Source of the DNA: Paracoccaceae bacterium
Lineage (GTDB): Bacteria > Pseudomonadota > Alphaproteobacteria > Rhodobacterales > Rhodobacteraceae
Length of the DNA stretch: 28,238 nucleotides
Direction: 5' to 3'
Assembly: GCA_016937725.1 (NCBI GenBank)
Contig: JAFGVZ010000128.1
Span: 1-28,238, forward strand
The position numbers and the translations under genes are program-made. Below, one piece after another: positions 1 to 8,370 of this stretch (positions within the stretch are counted from its first letter, which is position 1; every line of letters starts with the position of its first letter). Below the pieces are notes generated by a model that was not told the origin of the DNA, ran no database searches, and saw nothing but the letters and a program-made list of their open reading frames with translations.

Positions 1-1241
1 CCCAGCACCACCACGGGCGCCAGCACCGCCATGGCGACGGTTTTGGACACGCCCGCAGGTTCCGCCAGCGGCATCACCAGATAGGCCACCAAGTTCACCG
101 CGTAATAGCTGATGGCGACCACCGACAGCCCCTCGACCGTGTGTTGCAGGCGCAGTTGCAGGTCGGCGCGTTTGTCCATGCTGGCCAGCAATTCCTGGTT
201 CTGGGCAGAGCGTTCCACATCCACACGGGTGCTTAACAACTGCCCCGCCCGCATGGCGCGTTCGGCCATTTTCGCCAAGCGCCCTTCGGCGGATTTGACC
301 GTGCGCATGGCCGGGTCGAACCGGCGCATCATGAATTCGTTCAGCGTTTGCCGCCCGTCGAAGCGCATCTCGCGCAGCACTTCGATACGTTGGTGCACCA
401 GCGCCTCATACGCGCCCGTCGCCCCAAACCGGAAAGAGGATTCGACGACCATATTCTCCAACTCGGACGAGATGCGCAAAAGCGCCTCCAGCGTCTCCTC
501 TGACCGCGAGCCGCCATCATTCATGGCGCGTGTCAGCCGGGTCAACTCATCATCCAGCGCGCCCATTTGCGGCGACATCTCGCGCGCGCGCAGTAGGCCC
601 AGCATGGAGATGGTCTTGTAGGTCTCGATCTCGCACATACGCTGCACGATGCGGCCCACGCGCCGCCCGCCCGTATCGGGTTTGACGAACATCGCCATGC
701 GGATATGACCCGCGGCATCTATGCGGAAGTCGCTGCCAATGACCGCAACCCCATCCAGCACGCTGGACGCGGCCAAGCTTTCGGGCACGAACCATTCCAG
801 CATCTTGGCGGTCATGTCGCGTGGGTTTTCGGGCATCACCTCTATCCGCATGATGATCGAGGTCAGGCGCGTGCCGGGTGCCTGGTCCAACCAATCGGAC
901 GGGTAGACGTTGAAGCTGGACGGGTCGAACGGCCGGTCGGTCAGCCCTTGCTCGAAGGTGGTATAGGTCGTGAACTCCGTATGGCTTTCCCACTTCATGT
1001 GGTAGCGGCCCATATCGGTCGAAAAATGGGTCGCATCGGGCGAAGGCTGGCCCGCGCCGTGCCGTTCCAGCAGCGCCAGCAGATGCGCGCGGTCGTCATC
1101 GCGCGAGCGTTTGGCGGCATAGCGCGCGGGTTTGATGGCCAGAAAGGTCGCCGTTGCCGGGGCCGCGATCTTGGCTGCCGGGCGCGCATGCAGCTCGTTG
1201 ACCATGGCGTAGCGGTTGGGGTGGTCCTGAATTGGCGGCAT
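1..1241 (-). CDS. DUF3422 family membrane-associated protein (3' end outside window)
   Basis: The reading frame is open from an ATG at 1241 down to the window edge, giving 413 visible residues. It begins MPPIQDHPNRYAMVNELHAR, the N-terminus I associate with the DUF3422 family of alphaproteobacteria. These proteins are about 420-430 residues, so only a short C-terminal end is missing. The body is soluble and charged, with a helical stretch rich in Glu, Arg and Leu. The last ~45 visible residues form two hydrophobic segments (beginning LSVVAISYYAVNLVAYLVMP), so the protein is probably anchored in the inner membrane by its C-terminus. The biochemical role of the family is unknown to me. It lies 125 bases downstream of rlmJ on the same strand and may be read separately. 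The family call is firm from sequence recall; function is open. Confidence 0.85.
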   Translation of the reverse strand, partial: MPPIQDHPNRYAMVNELHARPAAKIAAPATATFLAIKPARYAAKRSRDDDRAHLLALLERHGAGQPSPDATHFSTDMGRYHMKWESHTEFTTYTTFEQGLTDRPFDPSSFNVYPSDWLDQAPGTRLTSIIMRIEVMPENPRDMTAKMLEWFVPESLAASSVLDGVAVIGSDFRIDAAGHIRMAMFVKPDTGGRRVGRIVQRMCEIETYKTISMLGLLRAREMSPQMGALDDELTRLTRAMNDGGSRSEETLEALLRISSELENMVVESSFRFGATGAYEALVHQRIEVLREMRFDGRQTLNEFMMRRFDPAMRTVKSAEGRLAKMAERAMRAGQLLSTRVDVERSAQNQELLASMDKRADLQLRLQHTVEGLSVVAISYYAVNLVAYLVMPLAEPAGVSKTVAMAVLAPVVVL

Positions 1242-1366
1242 GTCTGTCTTTGTCCCGATTGGCGGACGAATATGTCTGCCTGTAGCATATTCTGCACCGC
1301 AGCAAAGGGAAGCCTTTCCGCAGTGTCCCGGCGCATACTTGTAACCATGCCACAGATACGCACAGG

Positions 1367-2146
1367 TTACAGCCCTGCAAGTAATGTGCTCAGGCGCGCA
1401 GCTTCCTCGGCCATGCCCCAAGGGGCATTCACCACCGCCATGCCAGAGCCGATCATGCGGTGGCCGGGGCGTGCCGGGGCAAAGCGGGCTTCAAACAGGT
1501 CGATCGCGGGTAGCTCCGCACGGAGATCGGATTTGAGCGCCGCATCGGGGCCATCCTGCAAGATCGGATACCACAGCACCAACACGCCCACATTCCACTT
1601 ACGCGCGATTTGGGCCAACGCGCGTGGGAGAGTGGCGTAGTCGGTTTTCACCTCGTAAGACGGGTCCACCATAAGCACGCCACGGCGCGGGTTGGGCGGG
1701 CAGATGGTTTGTGCCATGTCTAGCCCGTCGCGCTTGTAGACGCGGGCACCCTGCCCCGCCATAGCGCGGCCCAATGCGTCATGCTCTGCGGGGTGCAATT
1801 CGGCCAGCGTGATGCGGTCATGGCCCGCGCGCAGGCCATGTGCGGCAATCAGGGGCGAACCGGGATAGGCATATGCCCCATGCGCCGCACGGGTGGCCTG
1901 CAGCGCCCCGATATAAGGATGGTCTGGCGGGAACAGGTTTTCCGCGCGCGCAATGCCCGCCGCTGCTTCGCCCGTTTTCAGCGCTTGCGGCGCGGTCAGG
2001 TCATACAGGCCCCGGCCCGCATGGGTTTCGATATAGCTGAGCGGTTTGTCCTTGGCGGTCATATAGGCCAGCAACCACGCCAAAAGCGCGTGCTTGTGCA
2101 CATCGGCCAGATTGCCCGCGTGGAATGCGTGTTGATAGGACAACAT
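1367..2146 (-). CDS. rlmJ: 23S rRNA (adenine(2030)-N(6))-methyltransferase RlmJ
   Basis: RlmJ methylates N6 of A2030 (E. coli numbering) in 23S rRNA using S-adenosylmethionine. The 259-residue product starts MLSYQHAFHAGNLADVHKH, the family's characteristic N-terminus, so this ATG is preferred over an upstream in-frame start inside the preceding gene. The SAM-binding strand is in THAGRGLYDL (residues 41-50). The N6-adenine methyltransferase catalytic motif is DPSYE (161-165), a variant of the usual DPPY. The length is slightly shorter than the ~280 residues of E. coli. The gene begins 4 bases after the stop of the FG-GAP protein gene, so it is probably the last gene of a cmk-(FG-GAP)-rlmJ transcript. 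This is a housekeeping gene with no link to photosynthesis. Confidence 0.92.
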   Translation of the reverse strand: MLSYQHAFHAGNLADVHKHALLAWLLAYMTAKDKPLSYIETHAGRGLYDLTAPQALKTGEAAAGIARAENLFPPDHPYIGALQATRAAHGAYAYPGSPLIAAHGLRAGHDRITLAELHPAEHDALGRAMAGQGARVYKRDGLDMAQTICPPNPRRGVLMVDPSYEVKTDYATLPRALAQIARKWNVGVLVLWYPILQDGPDAALKSDLRAELPAIDLFEARFAPARPGHRMIGSGMAVVNAPWGMAEEAARLSTLLAGL

Positions 2147-2150
2147 CGGC

Positions 2151-2849
2151 TTAGCGGCAGCGCAGGCTGTCCGGGCCAGCATAGGGCCCCAGATCGCGCG
2201 TTTGCAAACGCCCGCCCTCTAGGCGCGAGGCCAAGACACGCGCCCAACCACGATCTGCCGTCAGGATCTCAGGCCCTTGCCCGCATAGGACAATCCCGCC
2301 TTCGATATCGGGCGCTCCGTAGCGGTGGTTGGTGTGGCCCTCGGCGCTGGCGACAGGTTCAATGCGCCATTCCGTGTCATCGCGCCAGACCCGGATCACG
2401 CGCAAGACACGCGCCAGATGCGGGCGGTCAACATAAGCAATCTCCATGCGCCCATCGCCATCCAAATCGGCAATGCCCGCAATCGCCAACCAGCGATGGC
2501 GGGTGCCAATGGGCACATTCCAGACAAGCGGCGCAAGCGCGCCATCGCGCAGCCCCCAGACCATGACTTGGGCGCCTTGATCGAAGATCGACACAACCGT
2601 AACAATTTCCGGCGCGCCATCGCCGTCCAGATCTGCCAAACGCGGCACCGTGTCTTCAAACACTTGCCCCTCAAGCCGCACGCGGTAGGTGCCGCGCGCG
2701 GTGGTCACTTCCAACCCGGAAAACTCGCCATTGGGAACCGCGCCATGGCCATATTCGGTGCTAAGGTTGATGTAGCGCGCAGATGTCACCACCTCTTGCG
2801 CCTGCACGGGTGCGGCCATGGCGAGCAACAGGGCAAAGGCGCGCCACAT
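2151..2849 (-). CDS. Secreted FG-GAP/VCBS-repeat protein
   Basis: The product is 232 residues. Residues 1-17 form a signal peptide (MWRAFALLLAMAAPVQA, cleavage likely after VQA), so it should be exported to the periplasm or beyond. Two copies of the calcium-binding loop DLDGDG (73-78 and 128-133) follow tryptophan- and hydrophobic-rich strands, as in FG-GAP/VCBS beta-propeller blades; at this size it is only a partial propeller. The substrate or partner is unknown. Its ATG shares one base with the cmk stop codon (TGATG), which suggests translational coupling to cmk, and rlmJ follows 4 bases later. I infer a conserved Rhodobacterales gene of unassigned role that sits in a housekeeping operon. 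Confidence 0.8.
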   Translation of the reverse strand: MWRAFALLLAMAAPVQAQEVVTSARYINLSTEYGHGAVPNGEFSGLEVTTARGTYRVRLEGQVFEDTVPRLADLDGDGAPEIVTVVSIFDQGAQVMVWGLRDGALAPLVWNVPIGTRHRWLAIAGIADLDGDGRMEIAYVDRPHLARVLRVIRVWRDDTEWRIEPVASAEGHTNHRYGAPDIEGGIVLCGQGPEILTADRGWARVLASRLEGGRLQTRDLGPYAGPDSLRCR

Positions 2850-3448
2850 CAGGCGCGCTCTGCCAAGCGTTGCGCGATCACGTCCTTGGCAAATTCGACC
2901 GCCTGCGTAACCGTCATTTCGGTCGTATCAAGCGTGATGGCGTCCGGCGCGGCCAAAAGCGGCGCATCGGCGCGGCCAATGTCGCGCGCATCGCGTGCGC
3001 GGACCTGTGCCAACACTTCTTCGTAGCTGCCATCTTCGCCGGCTTCAAGCCAGCGGCGGCGCGCACGGGTCTCAGCGCTGGCCGTGATAAAAAACTTCAC
3101 CTGTGCATCCGGGCAGATGACAGTGCCGATGTCGCGCCCGTCCAGCACAGCGCCGCCCTCGCGGCGGGCAAAGTCGCGCTGAAATTCCACCAAGGCAGCG
3201 CGCACATCTGGCAACACGGCGACACGGCTGGCGGCCTCTCCAGCCGCCAGACTGCGCAGGCCCTCGCGCGCCAGATCGTCCGAGCACAAGTTGCGCGCAG
3301 CCAAGATCGGATCGCCGCCCTTCATCCCCACGGCCCGATACAATAGCCCGGTATCGAGATGGGCAAACCCGAATTCCCGCGCGATTGCGCGGCTTATCGT
3401 GCCCTTACCCGCTGCGGCAGGCCCATCAATTGCAACTGTAAAGTGCAT
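2849..3448 (-). CDS. cmk: Cytidylate kinase
   Basis: This enzyme phosphorylates CMP and dCMP to the diphosphates with ATP in the cytoplasm. The start is the ATG of MHFTVAIDGPAAAGKGT; a longer in-frame start 27 bases upstream adds residues that the family lacks. The P-loop is GPAAAGKGT (residues 9-17), followed by LDTGLLYRAVG for nucleotide contact and the conserved DGRDIGT (103-109). At 199 residues it is a little shorter than E. coli Cmk, as is usual for alphaproteobacteria. It heads a probable operon with the FG-GAP gene (one-base TGATG overlap) and rlmJ. The 129-base gap to moaA contains no gene that I can see. Confidence 0.95.
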   Translation of the reverse strand: MHFTVAIDGPAAAGKGTISRAIAREFGFAHLDTGLLYRAVGMKGGDPILAARNLCSDDLAREGLRSLAAGEAASRVAVLPDVRAALVEFQRDFARREGGAVLDGRDIGTVICPDAQVKFFITASAETRARRRWLEAGEDGSYEEVLAQVRARDARDIGRADAPLLAAPDAITLDTTEMTVTQAVEFAKDVIAQRLAERA

Positions 3449-3577
3449 TCGCACGAGTCTCTTCATCCATGCCAACAGGATCGCTTACCCTACCGGAGAC
3501 CATCGGGGCAATCCACATTGCGCCAAATTATCGAGCAGAGCCAGAACTCTGTCGCGTGACATCTGAAAATACTGGGC

Positions 3578-4582
3578 TTAACCGCCAGTGTGGCTCATAT
3601 GTCGGGTCATCTGCCCGTCGACCTTCTGGCGCGAATAGTCGAAATCATGGCCCTTGGGCTTGCGGCTGATCGCGGCACGAATAGCGCTTTCCAGCAGCTC
3701 ATCGCTGTCAGAGGCACGCAAGGGCGCACGCAGATCGGCCATGTCTTCTTGGCCAAGGCACATATACAACTCGCCCGTGCAGGTCAGGCGCACGCGGTTG
3801 CAGCTTTCGCAGAAATTGTGCGTCAGCGGCGTGATGAAGCCAATCTTCTGCCCCGTCTCTTCCAACCGCACATAGCGCGCAGGCCCGCCAGAGCGCTCGG
3901 CCAGATCGGTCAGGGTGTAGCGCTCGGCCAATTGCTTGCGCAGGTCCGACAGCGGCCAATACTGGTCGAGCCGATCTTCATTGCCCAGATCGCCCATCGG
4001 CATGACCTCGATCCAGGTCAAATCCATGTCGCGGGTGGCGCAAAATTCGGTCAGGGTGAACAATTCTTCCTCGTTGAAGCCCTTCAACGCGACCGCGTTC
4101 AGCTTCACCCGCATCCCCGCCGCTTGGGCCGCATCAATTCCGTCCAGCACTTGCGCCAGCTTGCCCCAGCGCGTGACATCCGCGAATTTCTTGTCATTCA
4201 GCGTGTCGAGCGAGACATTGATCCGCCGCACGCCACATTCCGCCAGATCACCCGCGAATTTGCGCAACTGGCTGCCATTGGTGGTCAGCGTCAATTCTTT
4301 CAGCGCGCCGCTGTCCAGATGGCGGCGCATGTTCTGGAAAAACGACATGATGCCTTTGCGCACCAACGGCTCGCCCCCGGTGATGCGCAGCTTCTCGACC
4401 CCAAGCCGGATGAAGGTCGAACACATGCGGTCAAGCTCTTCCAGCGTCAAAAGCTCTTTCTTGGGCAAAAAGGTCATATTTTCCGACATGCAATAAACGC
4501 ACCGGAAATCGCAGCGGTCCGTGACGGAAACGCGCAGGTACGAAATGGGGCGGGCGAACGGGTCGATGAGCGGTGCTGTCAT
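3578..4582 (-). CDS. moaA: GTP 3',8-cyclase (molybdenum cofactor biosynthesis protein A)
   Basis: MoaA is a radical-SAM enzyme that converts GTP to 3',8-cyclo-7,8-dihydro-GTP, the first step of molybdopterin synthesis. The N-terminal 4Fe-4S cluster is bound by C24, C28 and C31 (CDFRCVYC). The C-terminal cluster follows CX2CX13C at C258, C261 and C275 (FCESCNRVRLTC), and the chain ends in the Gly-Gly tail that the family needs. The 334-residue length is typical. The frame stays open far upstream, but the start at MTAPLIDPFARPISYLRVSVTD matches the family and avoids overlap with the divergent lipoprotein gene. No other moa/moe genes are beside it. It is divergent from the lipoprotein gene across 84 bases, which must hold both promoters. 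Confidence 0.95.
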   Translation of the reverse strand: MTAPLIDPFARPISYLRVSVTDRCDFRCVYCMSENMTFLPKKELLTLEELDRMCSTFIRLGVEKLRITGGEPLVRKGIMSFFQNMRRHLDSGALKELTLTTNGSQLRKFAGDLAECGVRRINVSLDTLNDKKFADVTRWGKLAQVLDGIDAAQAAGMRVKLNAVALKGFNEEELFTLTEFCATRDMDLTWIEVMPMGDLGNEDRLDQYWPLSDLRKQLAERYTLTDLAERSGGPARYVRLEETGQKIGFITPLTHNFCESCNRVRLTCTGELYMCLGQEDMADLRAPLRASDSDELLESAIRAAISRKPKGHDFDYSRQKVDGQMTRHMSHTGG

Positions 4583-4666
4583 GCGCCGAGAAGTAGCCAC
4601 TGCACTGGCACCCGGCAAGGGGATATGTGATTGTTGCCGCTGGACGTTGGAATTAAGGTTGCAGCT

Positions 4667-5167
4667 ATGAGAGTGGTTTATCTGTCGTTTCTGGTATTGT
4701 TGGCACTTGCCGGGTGTGGGGCGCTGCCCTTTGGGGGCGGGTCGTCCAGCGCGCCCTCTGTCGCGGTGCAAACCCCCGGCACAGACACACTCCGCCCCTT
4801 GGCACGGCCCGGCCAGCAAGGTGTGGCGCTTGGCCAAGTAGGTCAGACCCCTGATGCGCTGGACACCACGACAGCCGATGAACGCGCCGCCGCGCAAGCG
4901 GTGACCCCGGCAAACGGAGCAGCCTTGGGCGACACGCTGGCAAGCTTGGGCAGCCCCACAGAACAAGGCTTCTGGCTGCGCACCGGGTTGGTCACGCAAG
5001 TGCAACAAGGCCGGGTCGAACGCATGGACGGCACCGGTGCGGTCCGGGTCGAATTGCGCCCTTCCGGTGCGGAACCGGGTGCGGGCAGCCAATTGTCGCT
5101 GGCCGCCTTCCGCGCAATAGGCGCGCCACTGACCGAATTGCTGCCATTGCGGGTTTTCGCGGACTAA
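4667..5167 (+). CDS. Small putative lipoprotein, function unknown
   Basis: The product is 166 residues. The N-terminus MRVVYLSFLVLLALAGCG is a lipoprotein signal peptide with lipobox LAGC, so Cys17 should be lipidated. The middle (about 25-90) is rich in Ala, Pro, Gly and Thr and probably unstructured. The C-terminal ~70 residues look folded and contain QGFWLRTGLVTQVQQGRV, followed by alternating hydrophobic strands. The ATG at 4667 is chosen because it begins the signal peptide; an ATG 36 bases earlier would put charged residues before it. I recall similar short Rhodobacterales proteins carrying the label 'D-galactarate dehydratase', but no enzymatic domain is visible here. It ends 6 bases from the stop of the convergent gene at 5174. 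Confidence 0.7.
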   Translation: MRVVYLSFLVLLALAGCGALPFGGGSSSAPSVAVQTPGTDTLRPLARPGQQGVALGQVGQTPDALDTTTADERAAAQAVTPANGAALGDTLASLGSPTEQGFWLRTGLVTQVQQGRVERMDGTGAVRVELRPSGAEPGAGSQLSLAAFRAIGAPLTELLPLRVFAD

Positions 5168-5173
5168 GCGCCA

Positions 5174-6034
5174 CTACCCCCAGACCAGAACAGCGCCCGA
5201 CAGCGCAAACACCGCCAGAGCGGCCATACGCGGTGCAAGGACGCTTTGGGCTTGTGTCTCTGGCCCCCGCAGTGCCGCTTGCAAACGGCGATGGTCCTGC
5301 ATCGCGGCGTCATAGCCTGAAAACGCGGATGGGGTTGGCACAGGCCGGGGCGCGTGTCGCAGCGGGCTGCAAGCCTGCCCTTCGGGTGCTGCGGGGCGGT
5401 CGTAGCGTGCCACCGGGCGGGGCAGCGCCGCGCCTTGTCGCAAATTCTCCAGATGTGCGGGGCCGTGCTGAAGGAACTCTGCCATGCTCAGCACCAGTCG
5501 CGGCCCGCGCAGAACAACCGCCTTTGGCATCTGCACCTGAGCGATAAACCGCGCCACTTGCTCCAACAGCCCTTCAGGTGCGCCGTGCCCCACCCGCAAG
5601 CGCAAACTGGCTTGATGTCGATACACCAGGAACCCAAGCCGTGCCGCCCCATGCTTGCGCCCACAATCGGGACGATAAAACAAACCGTTGCGCCGCTCTG
5701 GCAACCGATCGGGACCAAAGGCCAGCGGAATGCCGTCCACGTCCAGACAAATCTGCGCCTGTGTCAGCGCGGCGCGGTCAACCCTGCGCCCTGTCGCGCA
5801 AAGGCTGCGCAGCAGGATCTGGAACAGCTCGACCAAGGCCAGAGGAGGGCGGCAATCATACAGAAAGATCACATCCAACCCGGCCTCTGGCACGGCTGAT
5901 TCGAACCCGTCGTTTTCGTGGCGCAGCACGCGGCGCGCCTGAACCGGGCTGCGCGCGCCCGCACCAAAGGGCAAGCAGGATCCCGGCAAAGGCACGGACC
6001 CTAGTTTGTCAAACCTGCCGAATTGCTCCGTCAT
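5174..6034 (-). CDS. Unrecognised protein with C-terminal membrane anchor
   Basis: I do not recognise this 286-residue product. The start MTEQFGRFDKLGSVPLPGSC is chosen over an ATG 48 bases upstream, which would add a hydrophobic, unrelated leader. Residues 1-200 look like a soluble domain with alternating hydrophobic strands (for example LDVIFLYDCRPPLALVELFQIL). Residues about 205-245 are rich in Pro, Arg and Ala. The last ~20 residues, RMAALAVFALSGAVLVWG, make one membrane segment ending at the stop codon, as in tail-anchored proteins. Codon usage and GC content match the neighbours. It is divergent from the metallophosphoesterase gene (135-base gap) and convergent with the lipoprotein gene. 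The long complementary frames on the other strand show no family resemblance. Confidence 0.6.
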   Translation of the reverse strand: MTEQFGRFDKLGSVPLPGSCLPFGAGARSPVQARRVLRHENDGFESAVPEAGLDVIFLYDCRPPLALVELFQILLRSLCATGRRVDRAALTQAQICLDVDGIPLAFGPDRLPERRNGLFYRPDCGRKHGAARLGFLVYRHQASLRLRVGHGAPEGLLEQVARFIAQVQMPKAVVLRGPRLVLSMAEFLQHGPAHLENLRQGAALPRPVARYDRPAAPEGQACSPLRHAPRPVPTPSAFSGYDAAMQDHRRLQAALRGPETQAQSVLAPRMAALAVFALSGAVLVWG

Positions 6035-6169
6035 TTGCGACCCAACCCACACATGGGATAGACTAGCGCCAATAAACGGCAACAGCGCTGCAAAAATACC
6101 AACTATTTGAGCGACCGGACCCGGTAATGACCCTTGCCCCGCACCCGGTTGCGCCCTAAGCCAACGCGC

Positions 6170-7024
6170 ATGAAACTGCTTTTTCTGGGTGATGTGATGG
6201 GCCGCGCGGGCCGCAACGCTGTCACTGGCTGGTTGCCGGTGCTGCGCGCGGCGTGGGGCCTTGATTTCGTCGTCGTCAATGGCGAAAACGCGACCGGCGG
6301 CGCGGGCCTATCGCCCGACCACGCCAAGGCATTGCTGGCGGCGGGGGCCGATTGCGTCACCTTGGGCGATCATGCGTTCGATCAGCGCGCCATGCGTGAA
6401 TTCTGCGCGCAAGAGCCGCGCATCATCCGGCCCCTGAACATTGCCAAGGCCGGCGCACCCGGACATGGCGCGCATGTATTTCAAGACGCACGGGGGCGAC
6501 GGGTGCTGGTCGCGCAAGCGCTGGGGCAGGTGTTCATGAAGCAACCCTTCTCGGACCCGTTCTCGGCGGTTGACCCTGTGCTGCGGGCGCATCCGCGCGG
6601 CGGCATGGTGCAAGCCAGCCTCATCGACATTCACTGCGAAGCCACGTCCGAGAAAACTGCCATGGGCCATTGGTGCGATGGGCGCGCGAGCGTGGTTGTG
6701 GGCACGCATACCCATATTCCGACGGCAGATGCGCAAATCCTGCCCGGCGGCACTGCGTTCCAATCGGATGCGGGCATGTGCGGCGATTACGATTCGGTCA
6801 TCGGCATGCAGAAAGATGAACCCATGCGCCGTTTCATCACCGGCATGCCGCGTAGCCGGTTCGAGCCTGCAATGGGTCCGCCCACACTTTGCGGGCTGTA
6901 TGTAGAAACAGATGACGCGACGGGCCGCGCAACCCGCATCGAAATGGTGCGCGCAGGCGGGCGGTTGGCCGCCGCTGGGCCTGCGCCAGTGGATTTGCCG
7001 CCGCTCCCGCAAGGCACAAACTAG
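6170..7024 (+). CDS. YmdB/TIGR00282-family metallophosphoesterase
   Basis: The 284-residue product belongs to the calcineurin-like phosphoesterases typified by Bacillus YmdB, which hydrolyses cyclic nucleotides in vitro. The metal-binding motifs are in order: GDVMGRAGR (D8), NGENATGG (E39, N40), GDHAFDQ (D67, H68), the block beginning DIHCEATSEK, and GTHTHIPTAD with the catalytic histidines. Family members in Bacillus have GNH where GDH appears here; I believe the Asp form is usual in alphaproteobacteria. The start at MKLLFLGDVMG is fixed by the family N-terminus. In related genomes the gene often follows 5-formyltetrahydrofolate cyclo-ligase, which is not next to it here. The substrate in this organism is unknown. 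Confidence 0.88.
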   Translation: MKLLFLGDVMGRAGRNAVTGWLPVLRAAWGLDFVVVNGENATGGAGLSPDHAKALLAAGADCVTLGDHAFDQRAMREFCAQEPRIIRPLNIAKAGAPGHGAHVFQDARGRRVLVAQALGQVFMKQPFSDPFSAVDPVLRAHPRGGMVQASLIDIHCEATSEKTAMGHWCDGRASVVVGTHTHIPTADAQILPGGTAFQSDAGMCGDYDSVIGMQKDEPMRRFITGMPRSRFEPAMGPPTLCGLYVETDDATGRATRIEMVRAGGRLAAAGPAPVDLPPLPQGTN

Positions 7025-7153
7025 AATTTGGCCGATTGCCTCAAAGCCCAAGCGCTGGGCACAAACGGGTCGGGGCCATCAACAGAGCGTGCGCCCTCTC
7101 GACCTTTGCGATGGTTTTGTTACGATACGGTTCAAAATCAGGCAGGACATGAC

Positions 7154-7927
7154 ATGCGCAGGCCCGTCATCGGCATTATTGGCAATTCACATCTGATCAA
7201 TGATGAATATCCCGCCCATGCGGGTGGGACCATGAATTCCGAGGCGATCTCGCATGTGTCGGGCTGCATTCCACTTCTTGTGCCCGCCTGCCCGTCCCTT
7301 GTTTCGGTGGTGGAATTGCTCGATGTCTGTGACGGGTTCTTGCTGACGGGCGGACGCCCCAATGTCCACCCAGAGGAATATGGCGAAGCTGAGACCCCCG
7401 CTCACGGGGCGTTTGACCGCGCGCGCGATGCGATCACCCTGCCCTTGGTGCGCGCCTGCGTGGAGCGTGGGCAGCCCTTTCTTGGCGTCTGCCGTGGGTT
7501 CCAAGAGGTGAATGTCGCCATGGGCGGCACGCTTTACCCCGAAATCCGCGACTTGCCGGGGCGCATGAACCACCGCATGCCCCCCGATGGCACGCTAGAG
7601 GAAAAATTCGCCTTGCGCCATGTGGTCCGCTTCACCCAAGGCGGCGTGTTCCACCGCCTGATGGGTGCGCCAGAGGTGATGACCAACACGCTTCACGGCC
7701 AAGGCGTGAAAACCCCCGGCACGCGCATCATGATCGACGGCCACGCCCCCGATGGCACAGCGGAAGCTTTGTATGTCGAAGGCGCGCCGGGTTTTACCCT
7801 GTCGGTGCAGTGGCATCCCGAATGGCGCGCAGGCGATGACCCGGTGTCGCGCCCCTTGTTCGAGGCCTTTGGCCAAGCCGCCCGCGCATGGGCCAGCGGC
7901 GCGCGGGAATGGCGGCTTAGCGCTTAA
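7154..7927 (+). CDS. Gamma-glutamyl-gamma-aminobutyrate hydrolase family protein (peptidase C26, PuuD-like)
   Basis: The 257-residue product is a class-I glutamine-amidotransferase-like hydrolase. The nucleophile is Cys113 in FLGVCRGFQEVNVAMGGTL, and the partner His221 and Glu223 are in VQWHPEW. The N-terminal strand MRRPVIGIIGNS is typical of the PuuD branch that cleaves gamma-glutamyl amides such as gamma-Glu-GABA in putrescine catabolism. The exact substrate cannot be read from sequence, and no other puu gene is adjacent. The start at MRRPVIG is preferred, since an upstream in-frame extension of 42 codons has no family resemblance. Its TAA stop overlaps the convergent TAA of the next gene by three bases (7924-7927), so neither gene has a terminator of its own between them. 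Confidence 0.87.
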   Translation: MRRPVIGIIGNSHLINDEYPAHAGGTMNSEAISHVSGCIPLLVPACPSLVSVVELLDVCDGFLLTGGRPNVHPEEYGEAETPAHGAFDRARDAITLPLVRACVERGQPFLGVCRGFQEVNVAMGGTLYPEIRDLPGRMNHRMPPDGTLEEKFALRHVVRFTQGGVFHRLMGAPEVMTNTLHGQGVKTPGTRIMIDGHAPDGTAEALYVEGAPGFTLSVQWHPEWRAGDDPVSRPLFEAFGQAARAWASGAREWRLSA

Positions 7928-8370
7928 AGCACGCGAATGTAATCTGCGGGGAGCGGGCTTTCTTGTGACGCCGCGCGCCCGCCATGCTCGACAAAAGCAG
8001 TGACGATCGCGCCATGCGCGCGGATCAGCTTGACCACGTTCAGGTCTGTCGAGGTTTCGAACACATCGACCCCGTTTTCGGTCAGGGTGACACTCATCTC
8101 AACCTTGTCTGCCTGCGCGAACAATTCCGCGAAAGCAGGGTCCCAGAAGCGCAGGCCAAATTTTTCCTTCACCCGCTTATGCATCTCTTTGGCATGCATA
8201 TGCAGCAACGGCACTAGGTCCGCGTCCGTCGTCCATGTGCGGGCGCGAATTCCATTGGGAATCTCTTCCACCTCTCGCTGGATGGCTTCATGCCGCCGCA
8301 AGAGTTCATGAAAAATGGACTGGTCGCGTTTGTGGCGCGCGCGGCGCTCGGTCGGCAAATGGCTATGCAT
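7924..8370 (-). CDS. Small His-rich protein of unknown function at the edge of the photosynthesis cluster
   Basis: I cannot name this 148-residue family. The start is well supported: GGAGG stands 5 bases before the ATG at 8370. There is no signal peptide. Residues 1-45 are very basic and probably helical (MHSHLPTERRARHKRDQSIF). A histidine group follows in LLHMHAKEMHKR (H57, H59, H64), and near the C-terminus is VVKLIRAHGAIVTAFVEHGG (H119, H129). I have seen RAH-x3-V-x2-FV-x2-G patterns in uncharacterised proteobacterial proteins but cannot assign a role. The clustered histidines could bind a metal or heme; that is only a guess. It lies 113 bases downstream of bchO on the same strand, with an AT-rich stretch just upstream (about 8390-8403) that could hold its own -10 element. 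Confidence 0.72.
   Translation of the reverse strand: MHSHLPTERRARHKRDQSIFHELLRRHEAIQREVEEIPNGIRARTWTTDADLVPLLHMHAKEMHKRVKEKFGLRFWDPAFAELFAQADKVEMSVTLTENGVDVFETSTDLNVVKLIRAHGAIVTAFVEHGGRAASQESPLPADYIRVL

Noticed and set aside
3590..4630. Long plus-strand open frame (346 codons) opposite moaA
   Set aside because: It is the mirror of the strongly conserved moaA and shows no family resemblance; long antisense frames are common in GC-rich genomes.
4667..5167. D-galactarate dehydratase label for the small lipoprotein
   Set aside because: At 166 residues with a lipobox and no catalytic motif it cannot be that enzyme; I believe the label is a propagated error.
6365..6385. GDH instead of GNH in the metallophosphoesterase as a sign of an inactive enzyme
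   Set aside because: I believe the Asp form is normal in the alphaproteobacterial branch, and all other metal-binding residues are present.
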